A stretch of 5,902 nucleotides of DNA, from positions 1-5,902 of the forward strand of contig JAHZES010000132.1 of assembly GCA_019421725.1 (NCBI GenBank), written 5' to 3'. The position numbers and the translations under genes were made by a program. This DNA comes from Clostridiales bacterium. Its GTDB lineage: Bacteria; Bacillota; Clostridia; Oscillospirales; Acutalibacteraceae. Shown one piece after another: positions 1-5,804 of this stretch (position 1 is its first letter; each line of letters begins with the position of its first letter). The notes below the pieces were generated by a model. That model saw only the letters and a program-made list of their open reading frames with translations. It searched no databases and was not told the DNA's origin.

Positions 1-51
1 GCCACCTTGCCAAGGTGGAGGTAGCGAGTTCGAGCCTCGTCATCCGCTCCA
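1..51 (+). tRNA. tRNA-Gly (GCC anticodon), 5' part cut by window edge
   Basis: The window opens inside a tRNA. The anticodon stem pairs CCACC (2-6) with GGTGG (14-18) around the 7-base loop TTGCCAA (7-13), giving anticodon GCC at 9-11, which reads glycine codons GGC/GGU. The T arm follows (GCGAG, loop TTCGAGC, CTCGT), then the 3' acceptor strand CATCCGC (41-47), discriminator T (48) and an encoded CCA (49-51). The acceptor strand implies a 5' end of GCGGATG, typical of bacterial tRNA-Gly. The acceptor 5' strand and D arm lie upstream of the window. Confidence 0.95.
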
Positions 52-55
52 AAAT

Positions 56-92
56 GAAACAAAAGCGCTTACAAAAAAGCGCTTTTTGTTTC
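56..92 (+). terminator. Hairpin after tRNA-Gly, probable intrinsic terminator
   Basis: GAAACAAAAGCGC (56-68) pairs with GCGCTTTTTGTTTC (79-92), with one bulged T and a 10-base loop. The GCGC core followed by five Ts (83-87) looks like an A/U-flanked intrinsic terminator just after the tRNA-Gly. The T run is itself part of the stem base, so it could instead be a processing hairpin between co-transcribed tRNAs. Confidence 0.5.
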
Positions 93-101
93 CAAACTTA
101 T

Positions 102-175
<74 letters not shown>

Positions 176-180
176 AATGT

Positions 181-223
181 AAATCTCCAAAATTGCATGG
201 AAATGCAGCTTTGGAGATTTTTT
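181..223 (+). terminator. Intrinsic terminator of the tRNA cluster
   Basis: AAATCTCCAAA (181-191) pairs perfectly with TTTGGAGATTT (210-220). An inner stem TGCAT/ATGCA (194-198/203-207) is capped by a GGAA tetraloop (199-202). The hairpin ends in a run of six Ts (218-223). It starts 5 nt after the CCA of tRNA-Cys and should end the tRNA transcript. Confidence 0.85.
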
Positions 224-347
224 CGTTTTGTGGCCACACTTCAAGCTGCAAGGAGGCTTTTTGTATACACATTAGTGAAAGGCGGCAGTGTTTTTGGCGT
301 CCTATTATGCCTGTACATGATAAGTGCAATGAAACGGAGATGATTTT

Positions 348-860
348 ATGGAGTTTAAGGCGAAATTGAATCTCAAATTTTATATTACGGCGGTTGTATT
401 GTTAAGCGTCGTTTTATTGGGGTGGTATGGCGTATATTTTCTGAATGCAAATGAAATTCTCATGGAAGACAATTCGCCAATGGACTGCCAGATGAAGCTG
501 TTCCTTTCGGCTGCAATCGGCCTTGTTGTGTTGTCGTGGACGATATCTCTTTTTACTTTAGTAAGACAGATACTGCTTGGTCAGGCTTTTTCAGTTGATG
601 AAGAAGGCATTCATTCTACGGCGACCGCAGTTATGATATTGGCGTTCATTCTGGTGATTCCGGTAAAAAGGATCCCTTTTTCTGCAATAGAAAGAACTTC
701 GGATGAGAATGGAGTTTTTACCGTATATATTGATAGATCAAAAATCGATGTTATTCCGTTTTTTCGGGGGCTTGTCAGGAAAAGATATTCTTTCTTTTCG
801 GGGTTCACCAAAGAAGATCAGAAAAGCATCAAAGAAGAATTGGGCAGATTTATGGCATAG
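348..860 (+). CDS. Small membrane protein with PH-like C-terminal region (STM3941-like)
   Basis: This 170-residue protein has no assigned function. Two clear membrane segments are visible at about residues 11-32 and 51-74. A third hydrophobic stretch at 92-106 may be a strand rather than a helix. After the second segment comes the pattern 'FSVDEEGIHS' (81-90), then 'VKRIPFSAIERTS' and a polar, strand-rich tail ending in a short helix with the pattern EDQKSIKEELGRF. This order (two helices, a 'GI' strand, 'I-P-x-x-x-I', a PH-like tail) resembles the STM3941 family of uncharacterised bacterial membrane proteins, an assignment made from memory of the pattern. The ATG is set by GGAGA (336-340), 7 nt upstream. 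A TATTAT box lies at 303-308 but has no good -35 partner. The composition is AT-richer than the minus-strand operon. Confidence 0.8.
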   Translation: MEFKAKLNLKFYITAVVLLSVVLLGWYGVYFLNANEILMEDNSPMDCQMKLFLSAAIGLVVLSWTISLFTLVRQILLGQAFSVDEEGIHSTATAVMILAFILVIPVKRIPFSAIERTSDENGVFTVYIDRSKIDVIPFFRGLVRKRYSFFSGFTKEDQKSIKEELGRFMA

Positions 861-1005
861 TGTTTAAATTACAGAAAAAGCGGCTCCTGTGGGGAGATAA
901 ACAGCCAATGGCAGAGAAGCACTTCTGCAGGTGCTGCTTGCCGTTTGATCTTTTTAGACGCTGCATTTGACCCGGAATGAAAAATACATGAAAGAGGGCG
1001 ACCGA

Positions 1006-1536
1006 ATGAAAACCATTGCGATTGCTGCCGTAACGGCAGGAGGAAAAACAAGGCTTGTGAACGAATTGAAAAAGCAGCTTCCCAATGTAAAATCTCTTCA
1101 TTTTGATGATTATTCTTTTGAAGGCGAAGTGGACGACTTCTCCGCGTGGGTAAAGCAGGGGGCAGATTATAATGTGTGGGATTTAAGCCCGCTGATAAAA
1201 GATATTATTCGAATAAAGAAAGAATCGGACTGTGAATATTTGATCTTGGATTACCCTTTTGCATACTGTCATAAGGTCTTATGCGAGCATATTGATTGCG
1301 CGATTTTTATAGATACTCCGTTAGATATCGCAATGGCGAGAAGAATTTTACGGGATATGAAGGATGCTAACGGTGAGGAAATTAGACAAGATTTAGAGTG
1401 TTATCTCAAGTATGCCAGAATCGCTTACCTTCAAATGATAAAAGATATTTTACCATCGTCAGATTACGTAATAGACGGTACAAAAGAACTATCGGAAAAA
1501 ACGGATGAGGTCAGAAAGATCATTTTATCTCTTTAA
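1006..1536 (+). CDS. P-loop nucleoside/nucleotide-kinase-like protein (uridine-kinase-like)
   Basis: A 176-residue single-domain NTPase. Strand 1 runs into a Walker A-type loop, residues 8-15 AVTAGGKT. Ala replaces the usual first Gly, while the GKT core with Lys14 is intact. 'HFDDYSF' (32-38) holds the Asp pair found in uridine-kinase-like enzymes near the acceptor hydroxyl. 'YLILDYPFAY' (78-87) is a Walker B-like strand. 'FIDTPLDIAMARRILRD' (101-117) provides LID-type arginines. These features point to a cytosolic phosphotransferase for a nucleoside or other small molecule, substrate unknown. The start is ATG 1006 because GAGGG (994-998) sits 7 nt upstream. In-frame TTG 967 and ATG 988 lack such a site. 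It lies 145 nt after the membrane protein gene with no obvious terminator between, so co-transcription is possible. Confidence 0.82.
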   Translation: MKTIAIAAVTAGGKTRLVNELKKQLPNVKSLHFDDYSFEGEVDDFSAWVKQGADYNVWDLSPLIKDIIRIKKESDCEYLILDYPFAYCHKVLCEHIDCAIFIDTPLDIAMARRILRDMKDANGEEIRQDLECYLKYARIAYLQMIKDILPSSDYVIDGTKELSEKTDEVRKIILSL

Positions 1537-1577
1537 AGCGAGTCCATTGCCGGTGAGGAAATTGCAAAACAGAAAGA

Positions 1578-1608
1578 AAAGAGGACAGGCGTTATGCCTG
1601 TCCTCTTT
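1578..1608. terminator. Shared bidirectional intrinsic terminator
   Basis: A perfect 13-bp stem pairs AAAGAGGACAGGC (1578-1590) with GCCTGTCCTCTTT (1596-1608) around the loop GTTAT. It lies between two convergent units, the plus-strand kinase (ends 1536) and the minus-strand operon (ends 1710). Read on the minus strand, the stem is followed by a T-rich tract (complement of 1563-1580) that makes a good terminator. On the plus strand only TTT follows, so termination is probably weaker there. The remaining stretch 1609-1709 shows nothing else recognisable. Confidence 0.85.
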
Positions 1609-1709
1609 GGCTGTCGCGAAGGGCCGAAGCGTTTTCCAATTGAGAAAAATACGGGACGGTCTTTTGCACCTGGCGAAGAAGGCCCTGCCGGAAAGAGAGG
1701 AGCAAGGCT

Positions 1710-2696
1710 TTATTTCGCTGCAAGCAGCGATGTATTTCGAATGCATTCTTCGATTGATTCACGGTCCGGCATGGCAGGAATGGCGCCCTTACGTGTTGTG
1801 GTCAGGCTGCCTGAAGCATTTGCAAACTGAACCGCAGAGATCCATTCTGTGCGGGACAGCTGGGCAAGCTGACGCGCGGATTTTTCGCGCAGACGCCAGA
1901 GCAGCGCGCCTAAAAATGCGTCTCCGGCGCCGGTCGTATCGACTGTTTTCACGTTATAAGTTGGCAGTAGGTCGGACTGATGTGCCGTGTAATAAAATGC
2001 GCCTCCCGCGCCAAGCGTGACCAGAACCGCCGCCGGACCCATTGCGGCAAGCTCCTCTGCGCCTTCTGCCAGATCGCTTTTTCCCGTCAGAAGCCGAAGC
2101 TCTTCCTCGGATACCTTCAGCACATCCGAAAGGCCGATCGCCGCCTTCATTTCTGCGACCGCATACGCTTCGCTATCCCAAAGCAAGGGACGGTAGTTTG
2201 GATCGTAGCTGATGAGCGCACCGGCCGCCCTGGCGGCTGCCGCAGCATTCAGGGTAGCGGAACGGCAAGGCTCGGCAGTCAGCGATACGCTGCCAAAGTG
2301 GAATATGCGGCAGTCCGAGATCAATTTGCCTGAGACCTCTTCCGTCCGGAGCATAATGTCCGCTCCGGGGTCGCGGTAAAAGCTGAAGCTGCGGTCTCCG
2401 TGTTCGTCCAGCTGCACAAAGGCGAGCGTCGTGGGTACTTCGGGATCCTGAAGAACACCGCTGGTATCGATTCCGGCGGAAGCCATATTGGAGATCAGGA
2501 ACTGCCCGAACGCGTCCCTTCCAACCTTTCCGATGAACGAGCTCTTTCCGCCCAGCTTTGAAAACATCGCCAGAACGTTGGCCGGAGCGCCTCCCGGGTT
2601 ACAGCTGAATAAAGGCATCCCCAATTCGTTTTTTCCGGCAGGTACAAAATCGATCAGGCTTTCCCCTAAGGCAACGATATCATATGTTTTTTGCAT
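1710..2696 (-). CDS. PfkB-family carbohydrate kinase, fructokinase-like
   Basis: This 328-residue protein is full length for the PfkB/ribokinase family. It would phosphorylate a sugar with ATP in the cytosol. Visible signatures are an N-terminal 'VALGESLIDFVP' strand (8-19) and the sugar-binding motif GGAPANV (35-41). 'YDPNYRPLLW' (164-173) and 'VSEEELRLLTG' (195-205) are typical of fructokinases and 2-keto-3-deoxygluconate kinases. 'VTLGAGGAFYY' (226-236) and the C-terminal DTTGAGDAF (253-261) follow, the latter with the anion hole and catalytic base Asp259. GGAPANV together with YDPNYRPLLW favours fructokinase, but a related keto-sugar kinase remains possible. The gene is last in the operon, 23 nt after the VOC gene. 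The start is supported by AGGAG (complement of 2706-2710) with 9-nt spacing. All key residues are present. Confidence 0.93.
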   Translation of the reverse strand: MQKTYDIVALGESLIDFVPAGKNELGMPLFSCNPGGAPANVLAMFSKLGGKSSFIGKVGRDAFGQFLISNMASAGIDTSGVLQDPEVPTTLAFVQLDEHGDRSFSFYRDPGADIMLRTEEVSGKLISDCRIFHFGSVSLTAEPCRSATLNAAAAARAAGALISYDPNYRPLLWDSEAYAVAEMKAAIGLSDVLKVSEEELRLLTGKSDLAEGAEELAAMGPAAVLVTLGAGGAFYYTAHQSDLLPTYNVKTVDTTGAGDAFLGALLWRLREKSARQLAQLSRTEWISAVQFANASGSLTTTRKGAIPAMPDRESIEECIRNTSLLAAK

Positions 2697-2719
2697 TTTC
2701 TAATTCTCCTTTGCGGCGC

Positions 2720-3115
2720 TCACCGCATCTGGCTAAACTCAATTTTTTCACCGTTAGGGCCGAGTATGGTGAAAAAGCGGACGCCCCTTTCCCAGAACGG
2801 TAAAAACTGTACCGCCTGATCCAGTAATTCGTAACCGCCTGCCTGAATGACGCGAAATGTTTCGTCGATATCGGAGACATCCAGCGCAACATGGTCAATG
2901 GCCCCCGGCCTGCCTGCAGGCGCATCTGATTCGTAGGTCTCGATCGTAAGGTTTTTCAGCTGCAAAAAGGCGACCTTCTTTCCGTTTGCAGGATCCTCGG
3001 TGCGCAGTGCAACAGAGAAACCGAGGCTTTTGTAAAAGCGGATCGTTTTTTCAAAGTCTCCGGTTGGCAAACCGATGTGCTGAATCCCGGTTACAAATTT
3101 GCTTGCATCCATCAT
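2720..3115 (-). CDS. VOC-superfamily (glyoxalase I-like) protein
   Basis: A 131-residue protein made of two beta-alpha-beta-beta-beta modules (about 9-63 and 72-129), the usual size for single-subunit VOC proteins. The first module opens with 'IQHIGLPTGD' and 'TIRFYKSLGF', the second with 'AIDHVALDV' and 'LGPNGEKIEF', both standard VOC patterns. The four expected metal-ligand positions appear filled: His13, Glu59, His75 and Glu126. It is therefore probably an active metal enzyme and not a drug-binding VOC protein. The family includes glyoxalase I, epimerases and dioxygenases, so the reaction is not settled. Its place between a dehydrogenase and a sugar kinase suggests either acting on a keto-sugar intermediate or removing a reactive dicarbonyl by-product (inference). 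Start ATG 3115 has AGGAG (complement of 3125-3129) 9 nt upstream. The adjacent second Met codon would be 12 nt away. Confidence 0.9.
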   Translation of the reverse strand: MMDASKFVTGIQHIGLPTGDFEKTIRFYKSLGFSVALRTEDPANGKKVAFLQLKNLTIETYESDAPAGRPGAIDHVALDVSDIDETFRVIQAGGYELLDQAVQFLPFWERGVRFFTILGPNGEKIEFSQMR

Positions 3116-3144
3116 TGTAATGCTCTCCTTGCTTTTTCTGAGAA

Positions 3145-4179
3145 TTATTCTTCGCTTGCATCCACGTCGATCAGCACCTTCATGGTGCTTTCGCGGTTTG
3201 CGTCAATGTATCGGTAGGCGGACAGATAATCGCGGAATGCAAAGTGCTTTGTCATCAGCGGCTTAAGCTGAATTTTTCCTTCCTGTACAAAGCGAATTGC
3301 GTCCAGATAGTCTTCATGACGGTACATCATCGAGGTGTCCAGATCCAGTTCATGATCATTGAGTACCGCCAGATCAACGGTCGCCATGCCTGCAAATACC
3401 GCAACCAGCACCAGCTTGCTGCCTTTGCGTGCGTACCTGATCGCCTGCCCTATGGTGGTGTTGTTGCCGGCGCAATCATAGATTACGTCTGCCTTGTCGG
3501 GACCAAAGCAATCTATCATTGCCTCTCCAAAATCGGCATTTCCGGTGTTGACGGTATAGTCGACGCCGCAGGCTTTGGCAATTGCAAGGCGGGTGTCCGA
3601 AATATCGGTGATCATCACCATGGCCGCGCCAAGTGCTTTGCAGCTTTGTGCAAGCAAGATCCCGATCGGTCCGCAGCCCAGGATCGCAACCTTGGAGCCC
3701 TTAAGCTCTGAAAAGCGCTTTGCGGCATGCATGGTGACTGCCAACGGTTCGATCATAGCGCCTTCGTTATAGGTCATCTCGTCCGGTAGCGGCGTGACCT
3801 TGGATGCCGGGACCGCAAAAAATTCGCTTGCAGTTCCTGTAGTTTGAAAGCCCATGACCTTTAAGCTTTCACACAGATTATATTTCCCGTGGCGGCAGGG
3901 GTAACATTCGCCGCAGACGACCTGTGGTTCGATCGTTACCTTTTGTCCGATATGCAGACCGGATACGCCGTCGCCTATCGCCTCGATCCGACCGGATACC
4001 TCGTGTCCCTGTGTAACAGGGTATTTTGTAAATGGGTGCTTGCCGTGATAAACGTGAATATCGCTGCCGCAAACGCCGATCTTCATAATTTTGATCAGGA
4101 CCTCACCGGCTCTTGGAGCCGGCATTTCAACCTCGCGAAAAATAATTTCGCCGGGGGCTGTCATAACCTGTTGTAGCAA
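3145..4179 (-). CDS. Zinc-dependent medium-chain alcohol/polyol dehydrogenase
   Basis: A 344-residue MDR-family dehydrogenase (sorbitol, L-iditol, threonine or L-galactonate dehydrogenase type) expected to oxidise a secondary alcohol of a sugar derivative with NAD(P). Catalytic zinc ligands are visible as Cys37 in 'GVCGSD' and His59-Glu60 in 'QGHEVSG', with a further conserved Glu in 'MIEPLAV' (Glu144). The structural zinc site is Cys89, Cys92, Cys95 and Cys103. The Rossmann motif GCGPIG (168-173) is followed by Asp192 at the end of the second strand, which favours NAD over NADP. The start is TTG, chosen because GGGAG (complement of 4189-4193) lies 9 nt upstream and because the N-terminus then matches the family pattern. 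The next Met codon (residue 6) is too far from that site. It is the first gene of the operon under the palindromic operator. The exact substrate is unknown. Confidence 0.93.
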   Translation of the reverse strand: MLQQVMTAPGEIIFREVEMPAPRAGEVLIKIMKIGVCGSDIHVYHGKHPFTKYPVTQGHEVSGRIEAIGDGVSGLHIGQKVTIEPQVVCGECYPCRHGKYNLCESLKVMGFQTTGTASEFFAVPASKVTPLPDEMTYNEGAMIEPLAVTMHAAKRFSELKGSKVAILGCGPIGILLAQSCKALGAAMVMITDISDTRLAIAKACGVDYTVNTGNADFGEAMIDCFGPDKADVIYDCAGNNTTIGQAIRYARKGSKLVLVAVFAGMATVDLAVLNDHELDLDTSMMYRHEDYLDAIRFVQEGKIQLKPLMTKHFAFRDYLSAYRYIDANRESTMKVLIDVDASEE

Positions 4180-4188
4180 TGTAAAACA

Positions 4189-4193
4189 CTCCC
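4189..4193 (-). promoter_or_regulatory. Ribosome binding site deciding the TTG start of the dehydrogenase
   Basis: Read on the minus strand this is GGGAG, preceded by AA, and it ends 9 nt before the TTG at 4179-4177. No ATG lies at a workable distance: the first in-frame ATG is 15 nt further inside the gene. This makes TTG the supported initiation codon. Confidence 0.7.
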
Positions 4194-4203
4194 TTGATTA
4201 ATT

Positions 4204-4234
4204 GATACTTTATTAAACAGTTTAATAAAGTATC
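4204..4234. promoter_or_regulatory. 31-bp perfect palindrome, candidate ROK repressor operator
   Basis: Arms of 15 bp (4204-4218 and 4220-4234) are exact reverse complements around a single central A at 4219, with core TTTATTAAAC-A-GTTTAATAAA. It lies 24 bp upstream of the dehydrogenase start codon. It also covers the expected transcription start (about 4230) of the predicted promoter at 4238-4266, an ideal place to block initiation. ROK repressors bind AT-rich inverted repeats as dimers, and a ROK gene lies immediately upstream. The link is inferred from position and symmetry. Confidence 0.8.
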
Positions 4235-4237
4235 TCT

Positions 4238-4266
4238 ATCTTGCCTGATTTTTTTCCGTTTGTCAA
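4238..4266 (-). promoter_or_regulatory. Predicted sigma-A promoter of the dehydrogenase-VOC-kinase operon
   Basis: On the minus strand a perfect -35 box TTGACA (complement of 4261-4266) is followed after 17 nt by a weak -10 box CAAGAT (complement of 4238-4243, three of six consensus bases). Initiation would fall near 4230, inside the palindrome at 4204-4234. The -35 box is convincing and the -10 box is not, so an activator or a shifted -10 cannot be excluded. Confidence 0.55.
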
Positions 4267-4376
4267 GAGAGAACGCTGCAAAAGCGAAATTATTTTGTTT
4301 CTGATGCAGGAAAACGGCGGCAGACGCTTTTTGCAGGTCCTGTTTTTACGGCGGAGGCCGGGTACGGAGAACTCTG

Positions 4377-5504
4377 TTATATGCTCTCAAGATATGCGTC
4401 TATTGGACGCAGCGCGGCGCCATATGCGCTTGCCAACTGTTGATATTTTCCGCAAAACAGGTAATCTCCCGGATGCCCGAAAGGATCCAGCCTTTGCACC
4501 TGCGTGCGGAGAGAATCCAGATAGGGCGTCAGGTATCCTCCAACATAACCGCCTAAAATAATTTTTCCGTCAAATATCATGCGTAAATTGATGACCGCAT
4601 AGGAAAGCCAATGCAGATACTCCTGCCATACGGCCATGAATTCCGGTTTTTTGCAGTTTACTCCGTCGAAGAACCGCTCCAGATTTCCGTCGGCCTTCCC
4701 GCTTAAGCGCAGCGCAGAGCAATAGGCATCCACACAGCCTTTCTGACCGCAATAACAGAGTCTTCCTTCGGGCTTCAGGCGCATATGCCCGAACTCTCCG
4801 CCGCGCTCTTCGTTTCCCGGCAAAAGAATTCCGTTCTGGTAAATCGCGCCGCCAACGCTGTTGCTGAGAGAAAGGTAAACTACGGTTCCTTCCGCCGGAA
4901 GGTCACGCAATTCTGCATAGCCTGCCGCGTTGGCGTCGTTTTCAAAGCTGCACTGCCACGGCAGGTTTTCCTGAAAAACGGCGCAGTCGAGGTGCGCTAA
5001 TCCCAATACATGCGAATCCGTGATCGCCTTTTTTTCGCGGTCAAGAATGCCTGGAATAGAAATGCCGGCATACCGAATGCGCTCGCAGCGGATACCGCTT
5101 TGCTGCGTAAAACGCTCGACGGCGCTGCCCAGCTGGCGGTAATAATCGCTATGGTTGCAATAAATGCAGTTTTTTCTGGATTCACAAATGAGATCGCCGC
5201 CGAGGTCGACCAGTACCATGCCGATGTGATTGCGCGTGATCTCGATGCCGACGCTGTAAACAGCATCGGTATTTGCCGCAACAATACCGGCCTTTCGCCC
5301 GCCGGTCGATTCATACTGGCCGGCGTCACGCACAAATCCCATCTGCATCAGTTCGTTGACATTTTGCAAAACCGTTGGGGCGCTGATCCCCAGCCCCTGT
5401 GCAATTTCCTGGCGGGAAATCGCATGATGCGACAGAATATAGCGAAGGACCTTGCGCCGGTTGTTTCGTTTAATTTGCAGGGTAGAATTAAGTTCCTTTT
5501 TCAT
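4377..5504 (-). CDS. ROK-family transcriptional repressor (XylR/NagC type)
   Basis: A 375-residue regulator. Residues about 12-60 form a winged helix-turn-helix ('AISRQEIAQGLGISAPTVLQ' is the recognition region), followed by the linker 'STGGRKAG' (66-73). The rest is a ROK sugar-sensing domain: 'GISIPGILD' (147-155), 'FENDANAAGYAE' (187-198) with the sugar-contacting END triad, 'GGEFGHM' (235-241) and the zinc site 'CYCGQKGCVDAY' (250-261), with His240, Cys250, Cys252 and Cys257 as ligands. The kinase phosphate loop (D-x-G-G-T-K in ROK kinases) reads 'GIEITRNHIGMVLVD' (86-100) here. It should therefore sense sugar without phosphorylating it. ROK repressors are typically released from DNA by the sugar of their pathway. 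The gene lies 197 nt upstream of the dehydrogenase operon on the same strand, with the candidate operator between. Its ribosome site AGGTGG (complement of 5509-5514) is modest. Confidence 0.93.
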   Translation of the reverse strand: MKKELNSTLQIKRNNRRKVLRYILSHHAISRQEIAQGLGISAPTVLQNVNELMQMGFVRDAGQYESTGGRKAGIVAANTDAVYSVGIEITRNHIGMVLVDLGGDLICESRKNCIYCNHSDYYRQLGSAVERFTQQSGIRCERIRYAGISIPGILDREKKAITDSHVLGLAHLDCAVFQENLPWQCSFENDANAAGYAELRDLPAEGTVVYLSLSNSVGGAIYQNGILLPGNEERGGEFGHMRLKPEGRLCYCGQKGCVDAYCSALRLSGKADGNLERFFDGVNCKKPEFMAVWQEYLHWLSYAVINLRMIFDGKIILGGYVGGYLTPYLDSLRTQVQRLDPFGHPGDYLFCGKYQQLASAYGAALRPIDAYLESI

Positions 5505-5566
5505 TCAGCCACCTGTTACCGTTGTTTTCTGTGTGTCTCAAAGCATCACAGTAATCTTTTGTGTTT

Positions 5567-5595
5567 ATTATATTTCAGAACCGGGAGGGAATCAA
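5567..5595 (-). promoter_or_regulatory. Sigma-A promoter of the ROK gene
   Basis: On the minus strand TTGATT (complement of 5590-5595) is separated by exactly 17 nt from a perfect TATAAT (complement of 5567-5572). Transcription would begin near 5560, giving a leader of about 55 nt before the ATG at 5504. No copy of the 31-bp palindrome is seen here, so autoregulation through that site is not evident. Confidence 0.8.
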
Positions 5596-5702
5596 GTAGC
5601 TGCAGTGTGCCGCAAATACGGTTAGGCATGGGGTCTGCTGCTGAGCGGGCGAAAAAAACACCGTATCGGAAGAAAAAAAGACCCAATCTCGTCATATTTC
5701 AC

Positions 5703-5747
5703 AAAATACCATGCATATTATCGTGATGCAGGGTATTTTTTTTATTT
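5703..5747 (+). terminator. Strong plus-strand intrinsic terminator without an upstream gene
   Basis: AAAATACC (5703-5710) pairs with GGTATTTT (5732-5739). After one A-G mismatch, TGCAT (5712-5716) pairs with ATGCA (5726-5730). The loop is 9 nt. Eight Ts (5736-5743) and a further T-rich stretch follow on the plus strand. Read on the minus strand the T tail is shorter, so plus is the better orientation. The only gene to the left, the ROK regulator, runs on the other strand. Confidence 0.75.
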
Positions 5748-5762
5748 TATTCAAAAAAATGA

Positions 5763-5791
5763 TTGAAATGCGGCAGCATAGCAGCTATAAT
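5763..5791 (+). promoter_or_regulatory. Near-consensus sigma-A promoter for a gene right of the window
   Basis: TTGAAA (5763-5768) is followed after exactly 17 nt by a perfect TATAAT (5786-5791), placing initiation near 5798. No coding start is found before the window ends, so the transcript has a leader of at least about 100 nt. The driven gene, plausibly a transporter or enzyme of the neighbouring sugar locus, is outside the window (inference). Confidence 0.75.
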
Positions 5792-5804
5792 TTATCTAAC
5801 ATAC

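Noticed and set aside
60..73. Match to the catabolite-responsive element consensus (12 of 14 positions, around AAAGCGCTTACA)
   Set aside because: It lies in the hairpin between two tRNA genes, the two consensus positions TG are missing, and the sequence is fully explained by the terminator-like stem.
303..308. TATTAT as the -10 box of the membrane protein gene
   Set aside because: No acceptable -35 hexamer lies 16-18 nt upstream and there is no extended -10 TG, so no promoter was called.
1505..2020. 171-codon plus-strand open frame opposite the PfkB kinase
   Set aside because: It spans the bidirectional terminator stem and the antisense of the kinase C-terminus, and its Arg/Leu-rich translation is typical of a shadow frame.
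5010..5726. 238-codon plus-strand open frame opposite the ROK gene
   Set aside because: It is the antisense of a clear ROK coding region with all family motifs. The frame has no ribosome site, no recognisable domain, and ends inside a terminator hairpin.
5628..5726. 32-residue very basic peptide on the plus strand
   Set aside because: There is no usable ribosome site (AGG only 1-2 nt from the ATG), and the stop codon falls in the loop of the terminator hairpin.
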